A DNA stretch of 64,000 nucleotides from Oxalobacteraceae bacterium AB_14 (GTDB taxonomy: Bacteria; Pseudomonadota; Gammaproteobacteria; Burkholderiales; Burkholderiaceae_D), in the NCBI GenBank assembly GCA_000381565.1, contig KB906724.1:112970-176969 (forward strand). The letters are read 5' to 3'. The first letter of the stretch is position 1. Each line of letters opens with the position of its first letter. Made by a program: the position numbers and the translations under genes. Below the pieces are notes generated by a model, which was given only the letters and a program-made list of their open reading frames with translations, had not been told where the DNA came from and ran no database searches. Below, piece after piece: positions 9,037 through 17,682 of this stretch.

Positions 9037-10104
9037 TCAGAAGGTGTAGCCGACTTGCGGCTGCTTGTCTTCCAGCTGGTCGAGCAGCCGCACCAGCGGC
9101 CGCAGCTCCTTGTAGCGGTTGGCGGTCTTGCGCACGTAGTCCATCACGGTCGGCAGGTCGTGCAGGTACTGGGCCTTGCCGTCGCGGTAGTTCAGGCGGC
9201 AGAACAGGCCGAGGATCTTCAGGTGGCGCTGCAGGCCGGCGTATTCGAAGTCCTGGTAGAAGGCGTCGATGTCCTGGCTGACCGGCAGGCCGAGCGACTT
9301 GGCGTGCTGCCAGTAGCGGATCGCCCAGTCCAGCACCAGCTCCTCGTCCCACTGCACGTAGGCGTCGCGCAGCAGCGAGGCCAGGTCGTAGGTCATCGGG
9401 CCGTACAGCGCGTCCTGGAAGTCCAGCACGCCCGGGTTGCCGGCGTCCATCCACATCAGGTTGCGCGAGTGGAAGTCGCGGTGCACATACACCTGCTGCT
9501 GGGCGGTGACGTTGGCCAGGATGGCGTCGAACACGGCCTGCAGCTCGGCGCTCTGCTTGTCGGTCAGGGTGGCCTTCAGGTGCTGGCCGATATACCACTC
9601 GGGGAAAAGATTCATCTCGCGCAGCATGAAGGCGCGGTCGTACTCGGGCAGCACGCCGGGCTCGCTGGTGAGCTGGAACTTGACCAGCGCCTCGAGCGCC
9701 TCGGCGTACATGGTCGAGGCGTTGTCGTGGTCCAGCACCTGCAGGTAGGTGGTCACGCCCAGGTCGGACATCAGCAGGAAGCCGCGCTCGTAGTCGGTGG
9801 CGACGATGCGCGGCACCGTGACGCCGGCGTGGGTGAGCATTTCGTCAAGCTTGACGAAGGCCAGCACGTTCTCGCGTTCGGGCGGCGCGTCCATCACCAC
9901 CAGGGTGGCGCCCAGCGCTGCTTGCTGTTCTGGCAAGACATCGACGCGGAAATAGCGGCGGAAGCTGGCGTCGGCCGAGGCCGGGCGCGCGCTGGCGACG
10001 TCGACCACGTTCAAGGTGGCCAGCCAGGCGCACAGCTGCTGTAGACGCAGGTCGGGCGCGGCGCCGGAAGATGTATCGGAAGTTAAATTCTGTAATAAAG
10101 ACAT
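9037..10104 (-). CDS. amgK: N-acetylmuramate/N-acetylglucosamine anomeric kinase AmgK
   Basis: 355 residues of the aminoglycoside phosphotransferase (APH) fold. The catalytic loop reads VYVHRDFHSRNLMW and the metal-binding aspartate is in VLDFQD. AmgK phosphorylates MurNAc and GlcNAc at C1, feeding MurU. The start at 10104 (MSLLQNLTSD) is preferred to an in-frame ATG 57 bases upstream, because the latter would occupy most of the short divergent region shared with lptD. It is the first gene of the operon; the adjacent lptD on the opposite strand is a conserved neighbour of amgK in several proteobacteria. Confidence 0.88.
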   Translation of the reverse strand: MSLLQNLTSDTSSGAAPDLRLQQLCAWLATLNVVDVASARPASADASFRRYFRVDVLPEQQAALGATLVVMDAPPERENVLAFVKLDEMLTHAGVTVPRIVATDYERGFLLMSDLGVTTYLQVLDHDNASTMYAEALEALVKFQLTSEPGVLPEYDRAFMLREMNLFPEWYIGQHLKATLTDKQSAELQAVFDAILANVTAQQQVYVHRDFHSRNLMWMDAGNPGVLDFQDALYGPMTYDLASLLRDAYVQWDEELVLDWAIRYWQHAKSLGLPVSQDIDAFYQDFEYAGLQRHLKILGLFCRLNYRDGKAQYLHDLPTVMDYVRKTANRYKELRPLVRLLDQLEDKQPQVGYTF

Positions 10105-10202
10105 TAAGCGAGCCCTGGAAACCGGTGTTGGGTGAAGATTCCCATATAATAAGGGATTCAAATCAAAAAATCGCCTGTCATGGTGTTTCCTCCCTTCTTT
10201 TC

Positions 10203-12473
10203 ATGAGTCGCATGCGCTGGCTTCCGGCCCCCCCCACCTCCTCGCAACGCTGGGCTTACGCCCTGACTGCCCTCGTCACCGCCACGGCGGTGCCCAGCTA
10301 CGCCCAGAGCGTGCCGCCGAAGGCGCGCGCGCCCCGGGTGGAGGACAAGAACGCGGTGACCACCATCCAGGCCGAGGACATCAGCGGCCGCCCCGAGCGC
10401 GAAATCACGCTCGAGCGGGACGCCGAGCTGGTCAAGGACAAGACCCGCGTCAAGGCCGATAGCGCCTGCTACCGCCAGGTCGAGGACGAGGTCGAGGCCC
10501 AGGGCCATGTCAAGATCTGGCGCTACGGCGACTATTTCACCGGCGACGAGCTCAAGCTGAACATGGACAGCGGCAAGGGCTATATGCTCAACCCCACCTA
10601 CCAGCTGGAGGCCAACCACGCCCAGGGCAAGGCCGAGCGCATCAACTTCATCAACGAGGACGAGGCGGTGGTGGTCAACGGCACCTACAGCACCTGCCAG
10701 GGGCCGAACCCGGACTGGTATCTGCGCTCGAACACCCTGAATCTCGATTCGGGCCGCGACGTCGGCACCGCCGGCAAGACCATCGTCTACTTCAAGGACG
10801 TGCCGATCCTGGGCACGCCGGCGATGTCGTTCTCGCTGTCGGGCGCGCGCCGCTCGGGCTGGCTGTCGCCGATGCCCGGCTTCGGCTCCAAGGGCGCCGC
10901 CGAGCTGACCGTGCCCTATTATTTCAACATCGCGCCCAACCGCGACCTGACGGTGTACCCGAAGATCATCCCGCGGCGCGGCTTCCAGCTGGGCGCCAAC
11001 GCGCGCTACCTGGGCGAAACCAGCGGCGGCCTGTACCAGGGTGAAACCTACCTGGAATACCTGCCGCACGACAAGCAGTACGTGCCCGCCACGCCGGGCG
11101 GCTCGACCGACCGCTGGACCATCCGGTCCAACCACGCCCAGGACTTGACCAGGGACTGGTCGTACGGCTGGAGCTTGCGCGCCGCCTCGGACAACAACTA
11201 TCCGAATGATTTCTCCAAGACCGTGTCGAGCTCGACCGAGCGCCAGCTGCTGCGCGAGCTGCGCACCGACTACCACGGCGAGTTCTGGACCCTGACCGCG
11301 CGGGTGCAGAAATACCAGGTGCTGCAAGACCCGGAATCGACGGTCGACCAGTCGCTGTTCGTGTCGCGCCCCTACGACCGGCTGCCGGCGATCAACCTGC
11401 ACGCCGCCCAGTACGACGTGGCCGGCGGCTTCGACTGGGCCGTCGACAGCGAGCTGACCCGCTTCTACCACCCGACCCTGATCAACGGCACCCGGCTGGT
11501 GGCGATCCCGCAGCTGAGCTACCCGATCGTCGGCCCCAGCTACTTCATCACGCCCAAGGTGATGGTCAACCTGGCCAGCTACCAGCTCGACGCGTTCGGC
11601 ACGCAGGCGTCGCAAAACCTGTCGCGCGTGGTGCCGACCTTCTCGCTGGACTCCGGCCTGGTGTTCGAGCGCGACATCAAGCTCGGCGGCCGCGACATGA
11701 CGCAGACCTTGGAGCCGCGCCTGTTCTACGTCAACACGCCGTACCGCGACCAGAGCAAGTTCCCGACCTTCGACACCGACGCCGCGACCTTCAACTTCAG
11801 CCAGATCTTCAGCGAAAACCGCTTCGTCGGCTCGGACCGCATCGGCGACGCCAACCAGCTGACGGCGGCGCTGGTGTCGCGCTTCCTCAACTCGGCCGGC
11901 GCCGAGACGCTGCGCCTGGCGTTCGGCCAGCGCTTCTACTTCCGCGACCAGCGCGTGCAGCTGGCCTCGACCACCCCGGTGGTCGATTCGCGCTCGGACA
12001 TGCTGCTTGCCGCCACCGGCCGCATCTCGGAAACCTGGGGCTTCGACAGCGCCGTGCAGTACAGCCCCAGCGAGAGCCGGGTGGTGTCGGGCAGCTATAC
12101 GGTGCAGTGGATGCCGGGCCAGAAGAAGGTGCTCAACGCCGGCTACCGCTACCTGCGCGGCAACTTCAAGAACGTCGAGCTGTCGAGCCAGTGGCCGATC
12201 TTCCAGCGCTGGTACGGCGTGGGCCGGGTCAGCTACTCGATGCAGGACAAGAAGATCCTCGAGAGCCTGGTCGGGCTGGAATACAACGGCGACTGCTGGG
12301 TGTTCCGCATGGGCGCGCAGCGCTTCGTGACCACCTCGACCAAGGCCTCGACGCCGATCTTCTTCCAGCTGGAGTTGAACGGTCTGTCGCACCTGGGCGT
12401 GGGCAACCCGCTCGAGGCGATGAAGAACAGCATACCCGGTTATCAGCGTTTGAACGAAGGCTACGGCCGCTAA
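10203..12473 (+). CDS. lptD: LPS-assembly protein LptD
   Basis: 756 residues from the ATG at 10203, which begins a signal peptide ending near VPSYAQS. An OstA-type periplasmic domain follows (ITLERDAELVKDKTRVKADSACY and following) and then the long beta-barrel domain with repeated aromatic/polar strands. LptD with LptE (encoded at 29623) inserts lipopolysaccharide in the outer leaflet. A longer frame upstream would start within the amgK promoter and lacks a signal peptide at its end, so it was rejected. Only three cysteines are seen (ADSACYR, YSTCQG, GDCWVF), against the four used for the two disulfides in E. coli. Confidence 0.95.
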   Translation: MSRMRWLPAPPTSSQRWAYALTALVTATAVPSYAQSVPPKARAPRVEDKNAVTTIQAEDISGRPEREITLERDAELVKDKTRVKADSACYRQVEDEVEAQGHVKIWRYGDYFTGDELKLNMDSGKGYMLNPTYQLEANHAQGKAERINFINEDEAVVVNGTYSTCQGPNPDWYLRSNTLNLDSGRDVGTAGKTIVYFKDVPILGTPAMSFSLSGARRSGWLSPMPGFGSKGAAELTVPYYFNIAPNRDLTVYPKIIPRRGFQLGANARYLGETSGGLYQGETYLEYLPHDKQYVPATPGGSTDRWTIRSNHAQDLTRDWSYGWSLRAASDNNYPNDFSKTVSSSTERQLLRELRTDYHGEFWTLTARVQKYQVLQDPESTVDQSLFVSRPYDRLPAINLHAAQYDVAGGFDWAVDSELTRFYHPTLINGTRLVAIPQLSYPIVGPSYFITPKVMVNLASYQLDAFGTQASQNLSRVVPTFSLDSGLVFERDIKLGGRDMTQTLEPRLFYVNTPYRDQSKFPTFDTDAATFNFSQIFSENRFVGSDRIGDANQLTAALVSRFLNSAGAETLRLAFGQRFYFRDQRVQLASTTPVVDSRSDMLLAATGRISETWGFDSAVQYSPSESRVVSGSYTVQWMPGQKKVLNAGYRYLRGNFKNVELSSQWPIFQRWYGVGRVSYSMQDKKILESLVGLEYNGDCWVFRMGAQRFVTTSTKASTPIFFQLELNGLSHLGVGNPLEAMKNSIPGYQRLNEGYGR

Positions 12474-12494
12474 AGCAAGCCACCCCGGCGTCCG

Positions 12495-12523
12495 CCGCTG
12501 TTTCCAGGCAGCGGGCGTTTTTT
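12495..12523 (+). terminator. Probable intrinsic terminator after lptD
   Basis: A stem CCGCTG/CAGCGG with an eight-base loop is followed by GCG and a run of six T. It lies 22 bases after the lptD stop and just before surA, so it may attenuate rather than fully end transcription. Confidence 0.55.
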
Positions 12524-12543
12524 GATACTTTTACACCTGACTC

Positions 12544-14016
12544 ATGAGCGTTCTTAAGATGAAGTTCGAAATGAAAATCCTCGCAGTCCTGTTGTGCACC
12601 GCCGCCCTGGGCGGTTGCAGCCTGTTCCCGAAGAAGCCGGTCCCGGCCGCTCCGGCCCCGGTGGCCCGCGCCGCCCCGGCCGCCGCGCCGGCGCTCCACA
12701 CCGCGCCGGCCGCCAAGGCGGCGGCCAAGGCCGACGGCAAGGGCTTCCTGCCGCCGGGCGAGTCGGGCAATGTGGCGATCGACTCGATCGTGGTGGTGGT
12801 CAACGACGACGTCATCACCCAGCGCGAGCTGGCCAACCGCATCAAGAGCGTGACCGCCCGCATGAAGGCGCAGAACGTGCAGATGCCGGACCCGGCCGAC
12901 CTGCGCCGCCAGCTGCTCGAGCGCATGATCGTCGAGCGCGCCCAGCTGCAAATGGCCAGGGAAATGGGCGTGCGGGTCGACGACCAGCAGCTCGACCGCG
13001 CCATCGGCCGCATCGCCGAGGCGCAAAAGCTGTCGGTGCAGGACTTGCGCAACCAGATGGAAAAGGACGGCACGCCGTACGCCGCCTTCCGCGAGGAAAT
13101 CCGCGAGGAAATCATCATGCAGCGCCTGCGCGAGCATGAGGTCGACGCCAAGGTGCAGATCTCGGACGCCGAGGTCGACAGCTTCCTGGCCGCCCAGAAG
13201 GCCGCCGCCGCCGAGCAGTTCGAGGTCAACATCTCGCAGATCATGGTGCGCATCCCCGACAACGCCACCGCCGAAGTGATCGCCCAGCGCCGCGCGCGCG
13301 CCGAGGACGTGATGCGCCAGCTGCGCACCGGCGCCGACTTCGCCAAGATGGCCGCCACCTATTCCGACGCCAGCGACGCCCTGCAGGGCGGCGTGGTCGG
13401 CTGGCGCCAGCCCGAGCGCCTGCCGCCGGTGTTCGCCGAGGCGCTGACCAAGCTCAAGCCGGGCCAGGTCACCCCCATCATCAAGAGCGTGGGCGCGTTC
13501 CACATCCTCAAGGCGGTCGACCGCCGCAGCCTGGCCGAGGCCCAGGCCGTGGCCGCGGTGCAGCAGACCCATGCCCGCCACATCCTGATCAAGGTGACGC
13601 CGACCATGAGCGCGGCCGACGCCAAGCGCAAGCTGGCCGAACTGAAGGAACGCCTGGACAACCACGCCGCCAAGTTCGAGGACCTGGCGCGGCTGGTGTC
13701 GAACGACGGCTCGGCCGCCAAGGGCGGCGACCTGGGCTGGCTGTATCCGGGCGACATCGTGCCCGAGTTCGAGGCGGCGATGAACAACCTGAAGATCGGC
13801 GAAGTGAGCCAGCCGGTCGAGACCAGCTTCGGCGTCCACCTGATCGAAGTGCTGGAGCGCAAGAGCGACGACGTCTCGAAAGAGCGCGAACGCAACGCCG
13901 CGCGCCAGGCCATCCGCGAGCGCAAGGTCGAGGAAGCGGCGGAAAGCTGGCAGCGCGAAGTGCGCGACCGCGCCTACGTCGAGTACCGCACCGAAGACGG
14001 CGCCGCCGCCAAGTAA
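12544..14016 (+). CDS. surA: Peptidylprolyl isomerase / chaperone SurA (with lipobox-like signal)
   Basis: 490 residues: an Ala/Pro-rich linker after the signal region, a SurA N-terminal chaperone domain (IDSIVVVVNDDVITQRELANR), and two parvulin-type rotamase domains (about 215-320 and 335-440) with the typical ARHILIKV and GDLGWLYPGDIVPEF motifs. SurA escorts outer-membrane proteins, including LptD, through the periplasm. The signal peptide ends in AALGGC, which fits a lipobox, so this SurA may be lipid-anchored, unlike the soluble E. coli protein. It sits between lptD and pdxA, the conserved lptD-surA-pdxA-rsmA order. Confidence 0.93.
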   Translation: MSVLKMKFEMKILAVLLCTAALGGCSLFPKKPVPAAPAPVARAAPAAAPALHTAPAAKAAAKADGKGFLPPGESGNVAIDSIVVVVNDDVITQRELANRIKSVTARMKAQNVQMPDPADLRRQLLERMIVERAQLQMAREMGVRVDDQQLDRAIGRIAEAQKLSVQDLRNQMEKDGTPYAAFREEIREEIIMQRLREHEVDAKVQISDAEVDSFLAAQKAAAAEQFEVNISQIMVRIPDNATAEVIAQRRARAEDVMRQLRTGADFAKMAATYSDASDALQGGVVGWRQPERLPPVFAEALTKLKPGQVTPIIKSVGAFHILKAVDRRSLAEAQAVAAVQQTHARHILIKVTPTMSAADAKRKLAELKERLDNHAAKFEDLARLVSNDGSAAKGGDLGWLYPGDIVPEFEAAMNNLKIGEVSQPVETSFGVHLIEVLERKSDDVSKERERNAARQAIRERKVEEAAESWQREVRDRAYVEYRTEDGAAAK

Positions 14017-14046
14017 CATCAACCGCAAGCAACCAGGGGAGCACGC

Positions 14047-15156
14047 GTGAGCGCCACTTTGCAAACCGGGCGCAGCACGCTGCGTCCCGCGATCGCCGTC
14101 ACCGTCGGCGAGCCGGCCGGCATCGGCCCGGAGATTTCCATCCGCGCCGCCTGGGCGCGCCGCCACGACGTCAACTGCGTGCTGCTGGGCGACGCCGCCT
14201 TCCTGGCCATGACGGCCAGCCAGATCGATCCCGAGATTCACTTGTCGGCGCTGTCCTTGCAGGCGGTGCGCAACGGCGGCCTGCCGCAGTTCGGCCCGGG
14301 CCGCATCAGCGTGATCGACGTGCCGCTGGCCGCGCACGTCGTGCCCGGCAGGCTGGACAAGGAAAACGGCCGCAGCGTGCTGGCCACCCTGGACGCCGCC
14401 ATCGAAGGCGTGCGGGCCGGCTGGTTCCGGGCGGTGGTCACCGCGCCGCTGCAAAAGAGCACCATCAACGACGCCGGCGTGCCGTTCTCCGGCCACACCG
14501 AATACTTCGCCGACCAGACCGGCACCGCGCAGGTGGTGATGATGCTCGCCGGCCAGCCGCCGGCGCCGGCCGGCCAGCCGCTGCCGCCGCCGCTGCGGGT
14601 GGCGCTGGCCACCACCCATTTGCCGCTGAAGGACGTGGCCGCCGCGCTGAGCCGGGACGGCCTGGCGCGCGTGCTCGACATCCTCGACCATGACTTGAAA
14701 GCCAGGTTCGGCATCGCCGCCCCGCGCATCCTGGTGTGCGGCCTGAACCCGCACGCCGGCGAGGGCGGCTACCTGGGGCGCGAAGAGATCGACGTCATCG
14801 CGCCGGCCATCGCGGCGGCGCAGGCGCGCGGCATCGCCGCCGCCGGCCCGTATCCGGCCGACACGCTGTTCCAGCCCAAATACCTGCAGCACGCCGACTG
14901 CGTGCTGGCCATGTACCACGACCAGGGCTTGCCGGTGCTCAAATACGCCACCTTCGGCCAGGGCGTCAACATCACGCTGGGCCTGCCGCTGATCCGCACC
15001 TCGGTCGACCACGGCACCGCGCTCGACCTGGCGGCGCGGGGGCCGGGCCTGGGTCTGGCCGACTGCGGCAGCATGGAAGCCGCGCTCGACACCGCGCTGG
15101 CCATGGTCCACAGCCAGGCCGCCTCCTCCCCACCTCTCAAACAAGAACAACCATGA
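14047..15156 (+). CDS. pdxA: 4-hydroxythreonine-4-phosphate dehydrogenase
   Basis: 369 residues beginning with GTG at 14047 after AGGGGAGCAC. PdxA oxidises 4-phosphohydroxy-L-threonine with NAD+ in the DXP-dependent pyridoxal phosphate pathway. Diagnostic segments are [11 protein letters not shown] near the start, the substrate loop [21 protein letters not shown], and the zinc histidines in [10 protein letters not shown] and [12 protein letters not shown]. An insertion rich in Pro/Ala ([14 protein letters not shown]) in the middle is a local feature. The stop overlaps the rsmA start by four bases. Confidence 0.95.
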   Translation: MSATLQTGRSTLRPAIAVTVGEPAGIGPEISIRAAWARRHDVNCVLLGDAAFLAMTASQIDPEIHLSALSLQAVRNGGLPQFGPGRISVIDVPLAAHVVPGRLDKENGRSVLATLDAAIEGVRAGWFRAVVTAPLQKSTINDAGVPFSGHTEYFADQTGTAQVVMMLAGQPPAPAGQPLPPPLRVALATTHLPLKDVAAALSRDGLARVLDILDHDLKARFGIAAPRILVCGLNPHAGEGGYLGREEIDVIAPAIAAAQARGIAAAGPYPADTLFQPKYLQHADCVLAMYHDQGLPVLKYATFGQGVNITLGLPLIRTSVDHGTALDLAARGPGLGLADCGSMEAALDTALAMVHSQAASSPPLKQEQP

Positions 15157-15923
15157 AACACGTCGCCCGCAAACGCTTCGGCCAAAACTTTTTACACGAT
15201 AAATACGTCCTCTCCAGCATCACCGAGGCGATCGCCCCGGCGCCGGACGACGCGATGGTCGAGATCGGGCCCGGCCTGGGCGCGATGACCGAGCAGCTGA
15301 TGCGCACCCTGAAGCAGATGCACGTGGTCGAGCTCGACCGCGACCTGGTGGCGCGGCTGGAAAAGACCTACAACCCGGCCAAGCTGACCATCCACGCCGG
15401 CGACGCGCTCAAGTTCGACTATGGCAGCATCCCGGTGCCGGCCGGGCAGAAGTTGCGCATCGTCGGCAACCTGCCGTACAACATCTCCAGCCCGCTGCTA
15501 TTCCACCTGGCGACGTTCGCGCCGCAGGTGCAGGACCAGCATTTCATGCTGCAAAAGGAAGTGGTGGAGCGCATGGTGGCCGCGCCGGGCAGCAAGACCT
15601 ACGGCCGGCTGTCGGTGATGCTGCAGTGGCGCTACGACATGTCGCTGCTGTTCGTGGTGCCGCCGGAAGCGTTCGATCCGCCGCCGAAGGTGGAGTCGGC
15701 CATCGTGCGCATGATACCGGTGGCCCGGCCGCTGGCGTGCGACGGCCCGACCCTGGAGGCGGTGGTGCTGAAGGCGTTCTCGCAGCGCCGCAAGGTGATC
15801 CGCAACTGCCTGGCCGGCATGTTCACCGAAGCGCAGATCGTCGAAGCCGGCATCGACCCGACCATGCGCCCGGAGACCGTGGGCCTGGCGCAGTACGTGG
15901 CGCTGGCCAACCTGCTCAAGTAA
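15153..15923 (+). CDS. rsmA: 16S rRNA dimethyladenosine transferase RsmA (KsgA)
   Basis: 256 residues starting [16 protein letters not shown], the standard RsmA beginning. It dimethylates A1518 and A1519 near the 3' end of 16S rRNA using SAM. The SAM-binding motif [13 protein letters not shown] and the catalytic [12 protein letters not shown] are present, and the C-terminal [14 protein letters not shown] is typical. The ATG overlaps the pdxA stop. A perfect 87-base palindrome begins seven bases after the stop and may end transcription. Confidence 0.96.
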   Translation: MKHVARKRFGQNFLHDKYVLSSITEAIAPAPDDAMVEIGPGLGAMTEQLMRTLKQMHVVELDRDLVARLEKTYNPAKLTIHAGDALKFDYGSIPVPAGQKLRIVGNLPYNISSPLLFHLATFAPQVQDQHFMLQKEVVERMVAAPGSKTYGRLSVMLQWRYDMSLLFVVPPEAFDPPPKVESAIVRMIPVARPLACDGPTLEAVVLKAFSQRRKVIRNCLAGMFTEAQIVEAGIDPTMRPETVGLAQYVALANLLK

Positions 15924-15930
15924 ACAAGGC

Positions 15931-16017
15931 GGGGGTCAAGTCTGACATTCGGACACGGCCTCTGCCGTAGGCGGCGCCTACGGCAGAGGCCGTGTCCGAA
16001 TGTCAGACTTGACCCCC
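15931..16017. repeat. Perfect 87-base palindromic repeat element
   Basis: Two arms of 43 bases (15931-15973 and 15975-16017) are exact reverse complements around a single central base. The outer 33 bases of each arm, beginning GGGGGTCAAGTCTGACATTC, are identical to the arms of a second element at 26843-26921, while the central parts differ. It lies between rsmA and the minus-strand lipoprotein gene, so it is a dispersed intergenic repeat that may also act as a bidirectional transcription stop. Confidence 0.95.
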
Positions 16018-16021
16018 GCAT

Positions 16022-16050
16022 AAAAAAAAGCCCGCTGGTGAAAGCGGGCT
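16022..16050 (-). terminator. Intrinsic terminator serving the minus-strand lipoprotein genes
   Basis: AGCCCGCT (16029-16036) and AGCGGGCT (16043-16050) form an eight-pair stem with a six-base loop. Read on the minus strand it is followed by eight T. It lies about 150 bases after the stop of the lipoprotein gene at 16204. Confidence 0.8.
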
Positions 16051-16203
16051 AAATCCAATTCCTTTGCAAGAAGTGGAGGAGACAGTGAAGTATGCTGCGG
16101 CGCGGCATATAACGCAAGTTTATTTTTCGAATACCCAACATCACGATAACGCATAACTCTGCGGCCGCCGCGCCGCGCATGCCGCGCGGCGTCCCCGCCG
16201 GGA

Positions 16204-16863
16204 TTACTTCGGCTTGCAGCTCAGTGTGACGTTGCTGACGGCGGCGCCGTTGACCACGCCGCTGTTGTTGGCCAGCGAGCAATTGATGTCGTCCGGCTGC
16301 GACAGGATGGTCACGCCGTAGGCGAAACCGTCGGACACCGGCGAGGCAAACCGGTACTCGCCCTTGCCCAGCACGGCATCCGTGGCGTCGGTGCTCGACA
16401 CCGAGACCTGGCCGCCGGTGGAGCCGTTCAGCAGCACCACGACGCGCGGCACTGCCGCCACCGCGGCGGTGCTGCCGCTGGCGGGAATGGCCTCGGATTT
16501 GTTGAACAGGCCGACGAACGGGCCGCCCACCGAGTAGGCGTTCTGCACGCACTGGATCGCCACGGCGATCGCCACGGTGTGGCCGGCCGAGCCGGAACCG
16601 TTGAGCGGCTGGCAGCTCTGGTGCGCCGGATTGGTCAGCACGGTGACGTTGTAGTCGGTGCCGTACGGGATTTGCCTGGGCATCACGAAGCTGGTGGCGC
16701 CGGCCGCCACCGGCAACTGGTCGCTGCCGTTGGCCAGCACCAGGCCGGGGTTGCCCAGGCCGCTGATCGTGCCCTGCACGGCGAATTGGGCCTTGCCGCC
16801 GCAGGCGGACAGCGCGGCGGCCAGCATCAGCGCCGCTACGGCGCTCAAAGTCGAAAATTTCAT
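16204..16863 (-). CDS. Putative lipoprotein with two repeated beta-domains
   Basis: 219 residues. The signal peptide MKFSTLSAVAALMLAAALSAC ends in a lipobox, so the mature protein should be lipid-anchored. Two imperfect repeats of about 90 residues follow, each of the type GxISGLGNPGLVLANG ... YxVTVL ... C, a domain widespread in betaproteobacterial secreted proteins but without known function. The start at 16863 follows TTTTTGGAG, and a slightly longer frame was rejected. Its upstream neighbour on the same strand is a paralog, so the pair looks like a tandem duplication. Confidence 0.75.
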   Translation of the reverse strand: MKFSTLSAVAALMLAAALSACGGKAQFAVQGTISGLGNPGLVLANGSDQLPVAAGATSFVMPRQIPYGTDYNVTVLTNPAHQSCQPLNGSGSAGHTVAIAVAIQCVQNAYSVGGPFVGLFNKSEAIPASGSTAAVAAVPRVVVLLNGSTGGQVSVSSTDATDAVLGKGEYRFASPVSDGFAYGVTILSQPDDINCSLANNSGVVNGAAVSNVTLSCKPK

Positions 16864-16921
16864 TGTGTACTCCAAAAAGAGGCGGATCGGCCGGCCAGCG
16901 CGATGCGGGCCGGCGCCGGAA

Positions 16922-17539
16922 TTAATTGCAGGTGACGGTCACGCCGCGGAAGCCGCCGGCCGGCATGGTGCCGACTTCATTGCTCAGCGTGCAGGTCTGG
17001 GTCAGATTCTTGTCCAGGTCTTTCGGCTGCGACAGCACGGTCACGCCGAACGGCGAACCGTCGCCGACCATGTTGCCGAAGGTGAAGTCGACCGGCGCGC
17101 CGGCGCTGGCCGGCGGCGGCACGTTGACGGTGTCGGCGCCATTGGCCAGGATCAGGCCCTTGAGCTTGAGGCCGGTCACGGTGCCGCCCAGCGTCCACGG
17201 GTTGGCCTGGCAGGCGAAGCCGATCTGGCCCGAGGTATAGGCGTTGGCCTTGCCGACGTTGCTGGTGCCGATAGGCTTGCAGCTGCCGCCGGTGGGGCCG
17301 CTGAAGACCTGGATATCGAATTCCTCGTCGACCGCGGCCAGCTTGGTGAACACAAAGCCGGTGGAGTTAGCGGGGATGGGCAGTTTTTCGCCGGTCTTGT
17401 TGTTGATCAGGACCAGGTCGGGCTTGGTCAGGCCGCTGATGCCGCCGGACAGGGCCAGGTTGCCATTGCCGCCGCCGCAGGCGTTCAACAAGGCGGCGCA
17501 CACCAGGGCCAGGCCCGAACGCAGATACAAACTTTTCAT
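16922..17539 (-). CDS. Putative lipoprotein, paralog of the downstream lipoprotein
   Basis: 205 residues beginning MKSLYLRSGLALVCAALLNAC, a lipoprotein signal with cysteine at position 21, followed by a Gly-rich stretch (GGGNGN). Like its neighbour it holds two repeats with GGISGLTKPDLVLINN and GTVTGLKLKGLILANG, and ends each repeat with cysteine-containing strands. A good GGAGAGAG site precedes the ATG at 17539. The intergenic gap to the next gene is 58 bases, so the two are probably co-transcribed. Function unknown; surface or periplasmic location is inferred from the lipobox. Confidence 0.75.
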   Translation of the reverse strand: MKSLYLRSGLALVCAALLNACGGGNGNLALSGGISGLTKPDLVLINNKTGEKLPIPANSTGFVFTKLAAVDEEFDIQVFSGPTGGSCKPIGTSNVGKANAYTSGQIGFACQANPWTLGGTVTGLKLKGLILANGADTVNVPPPASAGAPVDFTFGNMVGDGSPFGVTVLSQPKDLDKNLTQTCTLSNEVGTMPAGGFRGVTVTCN

Positions 17540-17682
17540 AAAATTCTCTCTCCAAAACGAATAGGGCCCGGCAAACCTCGGGTGCAGCATCTTACACGGA
17601 ATGGCCGGTATTTTAGTGCATTTGCTCAGCCCGGGCCGCTAAGCGATGTAACAGCTTGTGACACTTGCGGCCGCGGCGCGGC

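Noticed and set aside
12229..15150. 973-codon minus-strand open frame across surA and pdxA
   Set aside because: Low-complexity His/Gly/Arg/Ala-rich antisense of three well-supported genes; caused by the high GC content.
16022..16050. Hairpin as terminator for rsmA on the plus strand
   Set aside because: The T run follows the stem only on the minus strand; on the plus strand A residues precede it, so it serves the minus-strand lipoprotein genes.
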